Positions 38,299 to 45,931 of a stretch of 64,000 bases of DNA are shown here, piece after piece; within the stretch, counting starts at the first letter, position 1; each line of letters begins with the position of its first letter. The position numbers and the translations under genes are program-made. Source of the stretch: Alkalimarinus sediminis (lineage in GTDB: Bacteria; Pseudomonadota; Gammaproteobacteria; Pseudomonadales; Oleiphilaceae); NCBI RefSeq assembly GCF_026427595.1, contig NZ_CP101527.1, positions 1,373,001 through 1,437,000 of the forward strand. The letters are read 5' to 3'. Below the pieces are notes generated by a model. It was not told the origin of the DNA. It searched no databases and saw only the letters and a program-made list of their open reading frames with translations.

Positions 38299-38811
38299 AT
38301 GGCTAGTTATAAGATTTTGCAGGCAGAGCAGCAGGGCATTTATGTGCTTAAGTTTGTTGGTGAAATTCGCCTGTATTTATGTTCTACCTTAGATATTATT
38401 ATCGACTCAATGGCCGCTAACCCGGAGTTTAAAACTGTCGTAATAGACCTTACAGAGACGACGGTAATCGATAGTACAACCCTTGGCTTGCTGGCAAAGG
38501 TGGCGGTATTGGCGCGTAAAAAGAGCTCTTACCTTCCAACGATTATATCGACTAACCCCGATGTGACCCGCATCATCCAAACGATGGGGTTTGGTGAGAT
38601 ATTTATTATTATGGCCGAACCAGCGGTTGAGTTATCTGAACTCGAAGAAATACCGATACTAAAAGCAACTGAGCAAGAGGTGAGGGAGAAAGTACTTGAT
38701 GCCCACCTTACGTTAATGAACCTTAACGACTCGAACCGCAAAGAGTTTAAAGATCTTGTTCAGGCTTTAGAGTGTGAAAATAAATTAGAGCAATCCGCGC
38801 TAAGTCATTGA
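38299..38811 (+). CDS. STAS-domain anti-sigma factor antagonist, HsbA-like
   Basis: 170 residues. STAS fold in residues 1-110: GIYVLKFVGEIRLYLCSTLD, TVVIDLTETTVIDSTTLGLLAKV. The phosphorylatable serine is expected in the IDSTTLG segment (Ser-Thr). Residues 110-170 are an acidic, helical extension not needed for the fold. It starts three bases after the phosphatase stop, so the two are translationally coupled. The family sequesters an anti-sigma factor or, for HsbA, links to a diguanylate cyclase and motility/biofilm choice. Confidence 0.83.
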   Translation: MASYKILQAEQQGIYVLKFVGEIRLYLCSTLDIIIDSMAANPEFKTVVIDLTETTVIDSTTLGLLAKVAVLARKKSSYLPTIISTNPDVTRIIQTMGFGEIFIIMAEPAVELSELEEIPILKATEQEVREKVLDAHLTLMNLNDSNRKEFKDLVQALECENKLEQSALSH

Positions 38812-38942
38812 ATTAGTCAAAATACTTCTAGATACTGTTAAATAAGATGGTGCAAGTGTTGCATCTCCCTTGTTCTTTCCCATACTGGGCACAATAACGT
38901 TAGTATTATATTTTTCCTTATAACTTTGACTCTGGTTTTGAT

Positions 38943-39971
38943 ATGTCAGTTACTAGAACAGTTACAGTTCTCGGTGGTGGTAGTTTTGGTACCGCAATAG
39001 CCAACATCGCCGCGACAAACGGTCATCGTGCATTTTTATGGATGAGAGATGCGAAACGAGCCGTAGAAGTACAAGAAACACGAGAAAACAAGCGCTATAT
39101 GCCAGGCTATCACCTGCATGAAAATTTAACCGCCACCACCGATATAGAGCATGCGTTAAACAGTAGCGATATTATTTTTGTCTCTATACCCAGTAAATCG
39201 TTTCGTACAGTAGTCGAAAATGCGCGGCAGTATATTAAACCCCATCAGATTGTTGTAAGCACGACTAAAGGTATTGAAAGCGGTAGCTTTTTGCTTATGA
39301 GTCAGATTCTTGAGGAGTTACTCCCCAAAAATCCGATTGGTGTTTTAAGTGGCCCAAATCTCGCAAAAGAGATAGCGCAGAAAACCCTGACGGCAACGGT
39401 TATCGCTAGTGAGTCTTCTGATGTTCGTAACAGTATTCAAGATTTACTTGGTTGCAGCTATTTTCGTGTATACGCTAACCTTGACACCTATGGTGTAGAG
39501 CTAGGTGGCGCACTAAAGAATATCTATGCCATTATGTCTGGTTTAGCAGAAGCCTATGGTATGGGTGAAAATACCAAGTCGATGCTGGTAACGAGAAGTT
39601 TGGCTGAAATGAGCCGATTTGCGGTTTGTTTAGGTGCTAATCCGATGACTTTTCTAGGCTTGGCTGGAGTCGGTGACTTAATGGTTACCTGTAACTCTTC
39701 GCTAAGTCGTAACTACCGTGTTGGGTATGCCGTCGGTAAAGGTAAGAAGCTTGAAGATGCGATTGAAGAGTTAGGTGAAGTGGCAGAAGGTATTAATACA
39801 CTGCGTTCGGTTAAAGCCAAAGCTGATGAGCTAGAGGTCTATATGCCTTTAGTGCAAGGGCTTTATGCCATCTTGATAGAGCAGCATGAGATAAAAGATA
39901 TTATTAGTGGCATGATGTTGGCGCAACAAAGCACCGATGTAGAGTTTATTTTGCCACGACACGAAGTTTAA
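38943..39971 (+). CDS. gpsA: Glycerol-3-phosphate dehydrogenase [NAD(P)+]
   Basis: 342 residues. Rossmann motif [12 protein letters not shown] (residues 9-20), STTKGIE and [12 protein letters not shown], and the catalytic Lys in [17 protein letters not shown]. The C-terminal domain has [24 protein letters not shown], the classic GpsA signature. It reduces dihydroxyacetone phosphate to sn-glycerol-3-phosphate for phospholipid synthesis in the cytoplasm. It starts a probable short operon with the DUF4389 gene (35 bases downstream). Confidence 0.96.
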   Translation: MSVTRTVTVLGGGSFGTAIANIAATNGHRAFLWMRDAKRAVEVQETRENKRYMPGYHLHENLTATTDIEHALNSSDIIFVSIPSKSFRTVVENARQYIKPHQIVVSTTKGIESGSFLLMSQILEELLPKNPIGVLSGPNLAKEIAQKTLTATVIASESSDVRNSIQDLLGCSYFRVYANLDTYGVELGGALKNIYAIMSGLAEAYGMGENTKSMLVTRSLAEMSRFAVCLGANPMTFLGLAGVGDLMVTCNSSLSRNYRVGYAVGKGKKLEDAIEELGEVAEGINTLRSVKAKADELEVYMPLVQGLYAILIEQHEIKDIISGMMLAQQSTDVEFILPRHEV

Positions 39972-40006
39972 TCAATTAACAAAGATTACGTTAAAAAGAG
40001 ATTGGT

Positions 40007-40276
40007 ATGTCTAACAATAGTGGATACGACAAAGACGCACATTGGCTCAGAATTTTATATATGATTGGGTTTTATGTGGTTTATAAAGTAACGGATTTAG
40101 TGATTATAATAATGCTTATACTGCAGGCTATCGTCACCACCTTTGGTAATGGCCCTAACCCTCGGTTAACCAAATTTGGGGCATCATTGGCAACTTATGT
40201 CTCTCAGATAGTTCGCTTTTTGAGTTATGCAGATGAAAAGAAACCTTACCCATTTTCTGAGTGGCCAAAGAAATAA
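40007..40276 (+). CDS. DUF4389 membrane protein
   Basis: 89 residues. WLRILYMIGFYVVYKVTDLVI and LILQAIVTTFGNGPNPRLTKFGASLATYVSQIVRFLSYADEKKPYPFSEWP match the DUF4389 pattern: a first membrane helix, an FG-G-NP loop, a second amphipathic segment and a P-PFSxWP end. Function unknown. Placed between gpsA and sixA, an arrangement that suggests co-transcription. Confidence 0.88.
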   Translation: MSNNSGYDKDAHWLRILYMIGFYVVYKVTDLVIIIMLILQAIVTTFGNGPNPRLTKFGASLATYVSQIVRFLSYADEKKPYPFSEWPKK

Positions 40277-40337
40277 TCTTCTGATTATTAAATAATGCTT
40301 GGTTAAGCTAGGATTAGGCTGATTTTAGGAGGCTAGG

Positions 40338-40802
40338 TTGGACGTCTACATTATGCGTCACGGTGAAGCGTCATTTAATGCCGATAGTGATATTAATCGG
40401 GAGTTGACGGATCGTGGTCGAAAAGAAGTGCTAAGTACCATCAACGCGCTTGTGGATGGTGCTTGTGTAATAGATGAAGTTTGGTCTAGCCCATATTTAA
40501 GAGCCAAGCAAACCGCTCAAATAGCCGTTAAAGAGCTGGGTATACCATTAAATATTCAGCCTCGTTTAACGCCTGACTACAACCCTGCAAAAGTCACCGA
40601 TTGGTTGTATCAGCTAAATGATTCAATTGATTCAGTACTGATTACCTCTCATATGCCGCTAGTGGGTAAGCTTGTGAGTTTAATGGTAGAGGGGGATCAG
40701 CATCATCAAATACCCTTTGCTACAGGCATGGCCGTTCACCTTCACGCTGATAGCCCTTTTGATGGCTGTTTTACCCTTAAAAAGACCTTTTCTATTCGCT
40801 AA
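40338..40802 (+). CDS. sixA: Phosphohistidine phosphatase SixA
   Basis: 154 residues from a TTG start, chosen because AGGAGG lies five bases upstream and MDVYIMRHGEAS begins at the family's first strand. His8 in RHGEAS is the phospho-acceptor, followed by Arg in SSPYLRAKQTA and the second His in TSHMPLVG. It removes phosphate from His in phosphorelay HPt domains. Length fits SixA. Confidence 0.93.
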   Translation: MDVYIMRHGEASFNADSDINRELTDRGRKEVLSTINALVDGACVIDEVWSSPYLRAKQTAQIAVKELGIPLNIQPRLTPDYNPAKVTDWLYQLNDSIDSVLITSHMPLVGKLVSLMVEGDQHHQIPFATGMAVHLHADSPFDGCFTLKKTFSIR

Positions 40803-41177
40803 GTTAAGCAGTGTCAGCCTTCTTTACCCCTTCATAGTCCTGTTATTAGGCTAATAACCCTATATTAATAATGGACTTAAACTGTTTATATTGAATTTAA
40901 CCGGTAATTCTTAGGTATTAGCTGTCAGCTTTAATTACTCTTTGCAAGGCACACTGTAGACTTTTTTGCTCTGCTAACCTTTTAGGGCCGTTAAAATAGC
41001 CATTTTAGATGGGTTGGCACACATTTAGCTGACTTAGGGCACAGAATAATATTAAAGGCAGTATGACTGGCGCTGTTAGGTTCAGCTAATCATCATCAAT
41101 GATGAGGGTAACCAGTTAAGTGTGAGCAGTATTTTTTATTTTGTAATAAAAAACACAAGCACTATAAGGATATTACT
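40803..41177. other. Intergenic region before the sigma-54 activator
   Basis: No gene seen. Contains a 17-base inverted repeat GTTATTA-GGC-TAATAAC at 40842-40858 soon after sixA, a -24/-12 candidate at 41015-41030, and an A/T hairpin TTTTTTATT/AATAAAAAA near 41132-41153 just before the activator start. Confidence 0.5.
41015..41030 (+). promoter_or_regulatory. Candidate sigma-54 (-24/-12) promoter
   Basis: TGGCAC-ACATT-TAGCT. GG and GC are exactly ten bases apart, and only one base of the TTGCW box differs. It lies 147 bases before the VpsR-like activator start, so it could serve autoregulation. Confidence 0.5.
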
Positions 41178-42548
41178 ATGCGCTCACTGATCTATCTCGA
41201 TATTTCTAGTTCAGGGCATGATTCTCACTCACAGGATGGAATCGAAGAAGGCCAGTTACCTAATTGGACTATTACAAGAACCTCTTCAATTCAAGCTACT
41301 GAAAAGCTGTTAGAAAACAATACAATTTCTATCTGTGTTGTATGCATTAATCAAAATCTTATCGTTAAAAACAGGGCTCAGTTTGAGGCTGTTGTAAACG
41401 GGTTCCCATCTGTAGAGTGGTTAGCCATTTCCCCCTCGTCGCTACTAAAACAATCGAGTGTTTGTCAGTTCATTAAAAATAATTTTTACGATTATCACGT
41501 GTTTCCGCTTGATTATAAGCGACTTAACACATCCCTAGGTCATGCGTTTGGCATGGCAAACCTCATTGTATCTACGGTCAGCGAGATTAAAGAGCAGGTA
41601 ACACCTCCGACTATGATTGGGCAAAGCGTCCAATTAAAAAGGGTAACCGCACTTATCGCTAAAATAGCCCCTGTTGATGCCTCGGTATTAATTACTGGTG
41701 AAAGTGGCACCGGTAAAGAGCTGGTCGCCCGTGCCATTCATAGTTACTCTGGTCGCGCGGATAAGCCTTTTGTAGCAATAAATTGCGGGGCTATTCCGGA
41801 AAATTTGATTCAAAGTGAGTTATTTGGTCATGAAAAAGGTGCGTTTACCGGTGCCAATCAAAAAAGAATTGGGCGTCTTGAGGCGGCCAATGGGGGGACT
41901 CTGTTTCTTGACGAAATAGGTGACTTGCCGTTCAAGCTACAGGTAAACCTATTGAGGTGTCTGCAGGAAGGTATTATTGAAAGAGTAGGCGGAGGGCAAA
42001 AGATTAACCTTGACCTGAGAGTAATCGCAGCGACTAATGTAGATTTAGAGCAAGCCATCACCGAGGGGTTATTTAGAGAGGATCTTTATTACCGCATCAA
42101 CGTGTTTAATATCGCTATGCCGCCTTTAAGAGAGCGGGGCGCTGACGCAAAGTTGTTGGCTCATCACTACTTAACAAAGTGGAGCAGTAACGGCGCTAAT
42201 AAGCCCATCACATTTAGTAAAAAGTCAGAGCAGATAATCACAAGTTATGGCTGGCCTGGAAATATTCGAGAACTAACCAACCGAGTTAAGCGAGCGGTTC
42301 TGCTGTGCGATTCGTCTCAAATAACGCCCGAAGATCTTGGTTTTTCAGAAGAGTTAGATAGCTCACAACAGGTGATGACCCTTGCTGACGCGAGAGAAGA
42401 GGCTGATAAATCAGTGATTGCACAAAGTTTAGCGTGTACCGATCACAACATAACAGCGGCCTCAAAGCTGCTTGATATATCTCGACTTTCACTCTACAGG
42501 CTGATGAGCAAATATGCACTAGACTCCAAACAGCCGAATACCCATTAA
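41178..42548 (+). CDS. VpsR-like sigma-54-dependent transcriptional activator
   Basis: 456 residues. The N-terminal domain (1-130) resembles a receiver but lacks a clear phospho-acceptor Asp. The run VEWLAISPSSLL...VCQFIKNNFYDYHVFP and LNTSLGHAFGM is close to the N-terminus of VpsR, the c-di-GMP-responsive matrix activator. The AAA+ domain has Walker A GESGTGKE near 173-180, an intact GAFTGA loop (VpsR itself deviates here) and LFLDEIGDLP. The C-terminal Fis HTH is NITAASKLLDISRLSLYRL. An ATAAGGA-type Shine-Dalgarno precedes the start. Its position next to the amyloid-like genes makes these its likely targets. Confidence 0.85.
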   Translation: MRSLIYLDISSSGHDSHSQDGIEEGQLPNWTITRTSSIQATEKLLENNTISICVVCINQNLIVKNRAQFEAVVNGFPSVEWLAISPSSLLKQSSVCQFIKNNFYDYHVFPLDYKRLNTSLGHAFGMANLIVSTVSEIKEQVTPPTMIGQSVQLKRVTALIAKIAPVDASVLITGESGTGKELVARAIHSYSGRADKPFVAINCGAIPENLIQSELFGHEKGAFTGANQKRIGRLEAANGGTLFLDEIGDLPFKLQVNLLRCLQEGIIERVGGGQKINLDLRVIAATNVDLEQAITEGLFREDLYYRINVFNIAMPPLRERGADAKLLAHHYLTKWSSNGANKPITFSKKSEQIITSYGWPGNIRELTNRVKRAVLLCDSSQITPEDLGFSEELDSSQQVMTLADAREEADKSVIAQSLACTDHNITAASKLLDISRLSLYRLMSKYALDSKQPNTH

Positions 42549-42639
42549 GGTAAAACACTGTAAGCGCTTAGGCAGCCAGTCTGTTGTTGGCTGATATAAA
42601 TATAAAAATTCATGCTAAAACAAGACTGGGAGCAAAGCC

Positions 42640-43722
42640 ATGTCAATAGAACGGATAGGGGGGATACTTCTGCTAGGGCTATTTGGTTTTTCTAGTTCCG
42701 TGCAGAGTAATGAGGAGGTTGACAGTGCTAGTCAGCCAGCTCCGGCAGTAAAGAGCAAAGGTAGCGGTGAAGGAGAGGGGCGGCGTTTAAATGAGATAGT
42801 AACGGTGTTTGAAGATAGGGGGATTCTAACCTCTGAAGGGGTTTTTGTAATTGAACCCTCATTCTCTTATGCCCACTCGACATCTACTGTGGTAGCCATT
42901 GAAGGTTTTACGGTAATTCCTTCGTTAATCGTTGGGCTAATCAATATTAGTCAGGCTCAGCGGGATATTTTTAATGCTTCGTTATCGGTGAGGTATGGCA
43001 TATCTAGCTATCTAGAGGTGGGTGTTAAAGTACCGTATGTACAAATTGATGAGAGTATACGTGAGAGGGAGGTTTTAAAAGGCACCCCTATAGATGTGAT
43101 CAATGATGCTTCTGGTAGTGGCCTGGGTGATGTTGAACTCTCAATTGGGTACCAGTTAAATGATGGTTTAGACGGCTACCCGTACTTTGTTTCGAACCTA
43201 AGAATAAAGTCTGACACCGGTAAAAGCCCGTTTGAAACCTCACGAAGGCAGCTCAAAAACGAAGATGGTGATGTAATCGGGGTTGTGTTTGATGAGAAAG
43301 CAACTGGCTCTGGCTTCTGGTCTGTCCAACCTGGAATTACCGCTATGTACCCATCAGACCCTGCGGTTTTGTACGGGAGTGTAAGCTATCTCTGGAATTT
43401 AGAAGACGACAAAGGTGTAGAAAACGGAGGCGTTATTGACCCCGGAGATGCCATTGGCTTTAGTTTTGGTATCGGTTTTTCAGTCAACGAAAAAACCTCA
43501 TTCAGTCTTGGATATGATCACAATATTATTTTGAATACTAAAATAGAAAACTCGCCTGATTTGAGCGATTCAACGTTTGATAGATTCCATTCTGGCTCGT
43601 TCTTAGTGGGTATATCACAAGCAGTCGCTAAATCGACCAGTGTGAATTTGTCGTTAAGCATTGGTGTAACAGAGTATGCACCTGATATGCAGTTAACACT
43701 CCGTGCGCCATTCGCAATTTAA
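42640..43722 (+). CDS. Outer-membrane beta-barrel, FapF/transporter-like
   Basis: 360 residues. Signal peptide 1-23, then a charged Pro/Lys/Gly linker (residues 24-50). The rest alternates in the manner of beta strands: VFEDRGILTSEGVFVIEPSFSYAHS, LSVRYGISSYLEVGVKVPYV, GSGLGDVELSIGYQL, GFWSVQPGITAMYPSDPAVLYG, FSFGIGFSVNEKTSFSLGYDHN, and an aromatic-ending last strand LRAPFAI. This wording is that of the outer-membrane transporter family that includes FapF, the channel for Pseudomonas functional amyloid. It follows the activator gene. The convergent neighbours encode a C39 peptidase and candidate subunits, as expected for a Fap-like system. Confidence 0.72.
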   Translation: MSIERIGGILLLGLFGFSSSVQSNEEVDSASQPAPAVKSKGSGEGEGRRLNEIVTVFEDRGILTSEGVFVIEPSFSYAHSTSTVVAIEGFTVIPSLIVGLINISQAQRDIFNASLSVRYGISSYLEVGVKVPYVQIDESIREREVLKGTPIDVINDASGSGLGDVELSIGYQLNDGLDGYPYFVSNLRIKSDTGKSPFETSRRQLKNEDGDVIGVVFDEKATGSGFWSVQPGITAMYPSDPAVLYGSVSYLWNLEDDKGVENGGVIDPGDAIGFSFGIGFSVNEKTSFSLGYDHNIILNTKIENSPDLSDSTFDRFHSGSFLVGISQAVAKSTSVNLSLSIGVTEYAPDMQLTLRAPFAI

Positions 43723-43793
43723 ATGATCGATGTTATCTTTTTGCTATATAAGTGGCATACGTTGTATAGCCTGCACTATTAGTAAAGAAAAAA

Positions 43794-43820
43794 GCCCTAT
43801 GAGAGTTCATAGGGCTTTTT
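43794..43820. terminator. Bidirectional terminator between barrel gene and amyloid-like operon
   Basis: Stem GCCCTAT (43794-43800) / ATAGGGC (43809-43815), 8-base loop, flanked by A-run before and TTTTT after. It serves both convergent transcripts. Confidence 0.9.
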
Positions 43821-43867
43821 CAGATAGTTTGCTTGCTCCTTATGCTCGCTAAGATGTTTAGCTACCT

Positions 43868-44629
43868 TTAGCGTAGTGAGTTTATAATTTGAGGGAGTAC
43901 CAGAGTATTAACGCTTCTACTTCTGTACTGTCCTAAGTTATCTATTTTTATGTTGAGCATCTGAAAACTTTGTATCAGCGAACTGTCTTGAGTGTTCATT
44001 ACTACACTGGTCAGGGTTGTTGGTAGTGAAGTGGAGGTGGAAGATGCTGTAGAGGGGGCAGAAGTTGATGAGTGTGTGCTACTTAGCATGCTTAATAGTG
44101 CATCGGTATAATCGTCGTCACTCAAGTTTTGTTTGGTGGTTAAGGATGTTGACTCGTGTTGCTCTGTTGTGTGAGGTAGTGGCTGTTTAAGTGTGTCGGC
44201 TACCGTGTTAATACTGCCTGTTGCTGCATCCTGCTCCGCTTGAGTGCTTTCACCATCGTACTCTTTTTTATTAAGCTTTTCTCTCAGTGTGTTCATGGTT
44301 AGCGCTAAATCCTTAACGTTATTGTTATTTCGTTTAGCTAAATTTAGTTCAGGGATATAAAACCGAGCTTTTGCTTCTAACCTGCCGTTAACGACCACTA
44401 CTTTCTCAAAGCCGATACTAATCTTAAACCCACTCTTATCGATAAACCCGCCTCGTTGTTGGTCCAACTGAGATCGAGTTAATGCAATGCTATTTTTGAA
44501 TATAGTAGACACGCTGCTTTCAGAAACAATCTGGCTGCTAATGTAAGGCTGTTGATTGACCTCCGCCATGCAGTTGGCCGAAATAAATACGCTATAAAGT
44601 ATTAATTGAGACTTTGCTGAGTTAAACAT
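43868..44629 (-). CDS. Secreted accessory protein of the amyloid-like locus, ELxxxRGG-type motif
   Basis: 253 residues, family not firmly recognised. Residues 1-22 are a Sec-type signal (ending CMA-EV). SQLDQQRGGF at residues 53-62 is followed by FKISIGFEKVVVVNGRLEAKARFYIPEL, a block I associate with proteins encoded beside C39 peptidases in gammaproteobacteria. Leu55 and Gly60-Gly61 have the spacing of a double-glycine leader site. A Ser/Thr-rich low-complexity region (about 180-225) precedes a C-terminus of small hydrophobics. It starts nine bases after the C39 peptidase stop, last gene of the leftward operon. May correspond in role to FapA or FapE, but this is not shown by the sequence. 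Confidence 0.6.
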   Translation of the reverse strand: MFNSAKSQLILYSVFISANCMAEVNQQPYISSQIVSESSVSTIFKNSIALTRSQLDQQRGGFIDKSGFKISIGFEKVVVVNGRLEAKARFYIPELNLAKRNNNNVKDLALTMNTLREKLNKKEYDGESTQAEQDAATGSINTVADTLKQPLPHTTEQHESTSLTTKQNLSDDDYTDALLSMLSSTHSSTSAPSTASSTSTSLPTTLTSVVMNTQDSSLIQSFQMLNIKIDNLGQYRSRSVNTLVLPQIINSLR

Positions 44630-44638
44630 GACGCTCTC

Positions 44639-45352
44639 CTAAAAATCTAATGGACCTGGCAAAGTCATTGAGAACTGGGCAAGGCCTTTGTTTGTGAGCG
44701 CAGTTCCAAAAGGTGCTTTGGCTCTAACGTTCCATTCTTCTGCTTTGTTATAGTTAGCTCGACCTAAGACAGCATGACTTTTGATAATAAATACCAATCC
44801 GTTCCAACCTTTTTCAAATGCCTCTCTTTCAATTACTCGTGAACCTTGAGCCGGGTCTGCGACCAGTACCTCTGTAGGCGTAACGCCTTTAACAATGACG
44901 AAGTGACTGTAACCGTTAGTATTAATCAGGGTGATCGCAGGTATTTTCGCTTTATTCTGTATTTTATCGAGCCCTATTTGGTAGCCATCAGAGCGATATC
45001 CTCGTTTTGTTAGAAAGTCTTTCATATCTAACATTGAAAACCCTTCACGATTGATTTTCTCTTGATCACCGTCTGCATACATCGCTTCAAAAATGGTCTT
45101 TTCGTCAATTGGGTCATCGTAGTGATAGGTCAATAAGCTCGCTAACGCTGCGCTGCCACAGCTAAAGTCATACTCTTGCTTGATGACAGATTTAAACCGA
45201 GCTTCTTTGTAACTGGTAACTTTTAGTTGATGAAAACTCCCCACACCAGGGATAGATACTGTGCCGGCAGAGAGTATTGAAGAGATCTGTAAGGCTGCTA
45301 TAAGTGAGCAGGTTCTGACAATTAAACGATGATTGTGATTGACGGTGTTCAT
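44639..45352 (-). CDS. C39-family cysteine peptidase, FapD-like
   Basis: 237 residues. A hydrophobic N-terminal segment (about 10-29) exports the protein. The C39 catalytic set is complete: Cys65 in EYDFSCGSAALASLL (with the upstream Gln59 as oxyanion residue), His150 in GYSHFVIVKG and Asp166 in VADPAQG. C39 enzymes cleave after double-glycine-type leaders. No ABC-transporter domains are fused, as in FapD of Pseudomonas amyloid loci. Two of the other secreted products in this operon carry an ELxxxRG(G/R) motif that could be its cleavage site. Confidence 0.85.
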   Translation of the reverse strand: MNTVNHNHRLIVRTCSLIAALQISSILSAGTVSIPGVGSFHQLKVTSYKEARFKSVIKQEYDFSCGSAALASLLTYHYDDPIDEKTIFEAMYADGDQEKINREGFSMLDMKDFLTKRGYRSDGYQIGLDKIQNKAKIPAITLINTNGYSHFVIVKGVTPTEVLVADPAQGSRVIEREAFEKGWNGLVFIIKSHAVLGRANYNKAEEWNVRAKAPFGTALTNKGLAQFSMTLPGPLDF

Positions 45353-45450
45353 CTTGTACTCTGCCTTGATTGTTTGGTTGTTAGCGCTTGCTATAAAGAG
45401 CTTGTTCTATGATCGTTAGACCGGTTACTCGCTTAGCCGCGTAACGAATG

Positions 45451-45489
45451 CTTCCCCTTTTTTGGTAACTAAGACCAATCAAGGGGAAG
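45451..45489 (-). promoter_or_regulatory. Strong intercistronic hairpin after the 120-residue subunit gene
   Basis: Outer 9-bp stem CTTCCCCTT (45451-45459) / AAGGGGAAG (45481-45489) with an inner 5-bp stem TTGGT (45462-45466) / ACCAA (45474-45478). It begins three bases past the stop codon. No U-tract follows on the minus strand, so stabilisation or attenuation of the mRNA is more likely than full termination. Confidence 0.75.
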
Positions 45490-45492
45490 TAG

Positions 45493-45855
45493 CTATTGGT
45501 TGATTAGTACATTAACCATCGTTGTATCTTGTATGATGACTTGGTTGCCTGTGTTTTGTATGACCGTTGCAATACCCGACATACCAGAAAATGCATTGCC
45601 AGAAATCGTGTTGCTTCCTGTTCCTTCTGAGTGAAGTGTATTCTGTTGCATAAGAGCGTTCTGATCTGAATCATTAGTTTGAAAAACTAAATCGAGGTCT
45701 GCTCGGCCTCTGTGTGATTCTAGCTCTTGGTCTGAAACCAGTGCGTTAGATAATCCAAGTTCGTCGTCTAATACATCTGCAGAGAGTGGTGGTGTAACGC
45801 TAACACTCAATAGCAGTAGGGTTATTAATGTACTTGACCTTATTAAAGCGCTCAT
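45493..45855 (-). CDS. Small secreted amyloid-like subunit with RG motif
   Basis: 120 residues. GGGAG precedes the start by seven bases. Signal peptide about 1-26 (LSA-DV). DQELESHRGRADL (residues 42-54) has Leu45 and Arg49-Gly50 at the spacing of the motif in the 43868 gene product. The C-terminal 45 residues read SNTISGNAFSG...GIATVIQNTGNQVIIQ...MVNVLIN, alternating small, Asn/Gln and branched residues like a curlin/Fap strand-turn unit. The same NxISG...VxQNTG motif ends the 389-residue repeat protein encoded upstream. Interpreted as nucleator or minor subunit (FapB-like) by position and size; not demonstrated. Confidence 0.62.
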   Translation of the reverse strand: MSALIRSSTLITLLLLSVSVTPPLSADVLDDELGLSNALVSDQELESHRGRADLDLVFQTNDSDQNALMQQNTLHSEGTGSNTISGNAFSGMSGIATVIQNTGNQVIIQDTTMVNVLINQ

Positions 45856-45896
45856 TCTTTTTCTCCCAATTAGTGTCTTCTAGTAAAACCAGAAGA

Positions 45897-45921
45897 AAGA
45901 GACTAGAAAATCTAGTCTCTT
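45897..45921 (-). promoter_or_regulatory. Intercistronic hairpin after the repeat-protein gene
   Basis: Perfect 11-bp stem AAGAGACTAGA (45897-45907) / TCTAGTCTCTT (45911-45921) with a 3-base loop, starting ten bases after the stop codon of the 389-residue repeat protein. TCTTCTGG follows on the minus strand. Partial terminator or 3'-end stabiliser. Confidence 0.75.
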
Positions 45922-45931
45922 CTAAAGGGTG

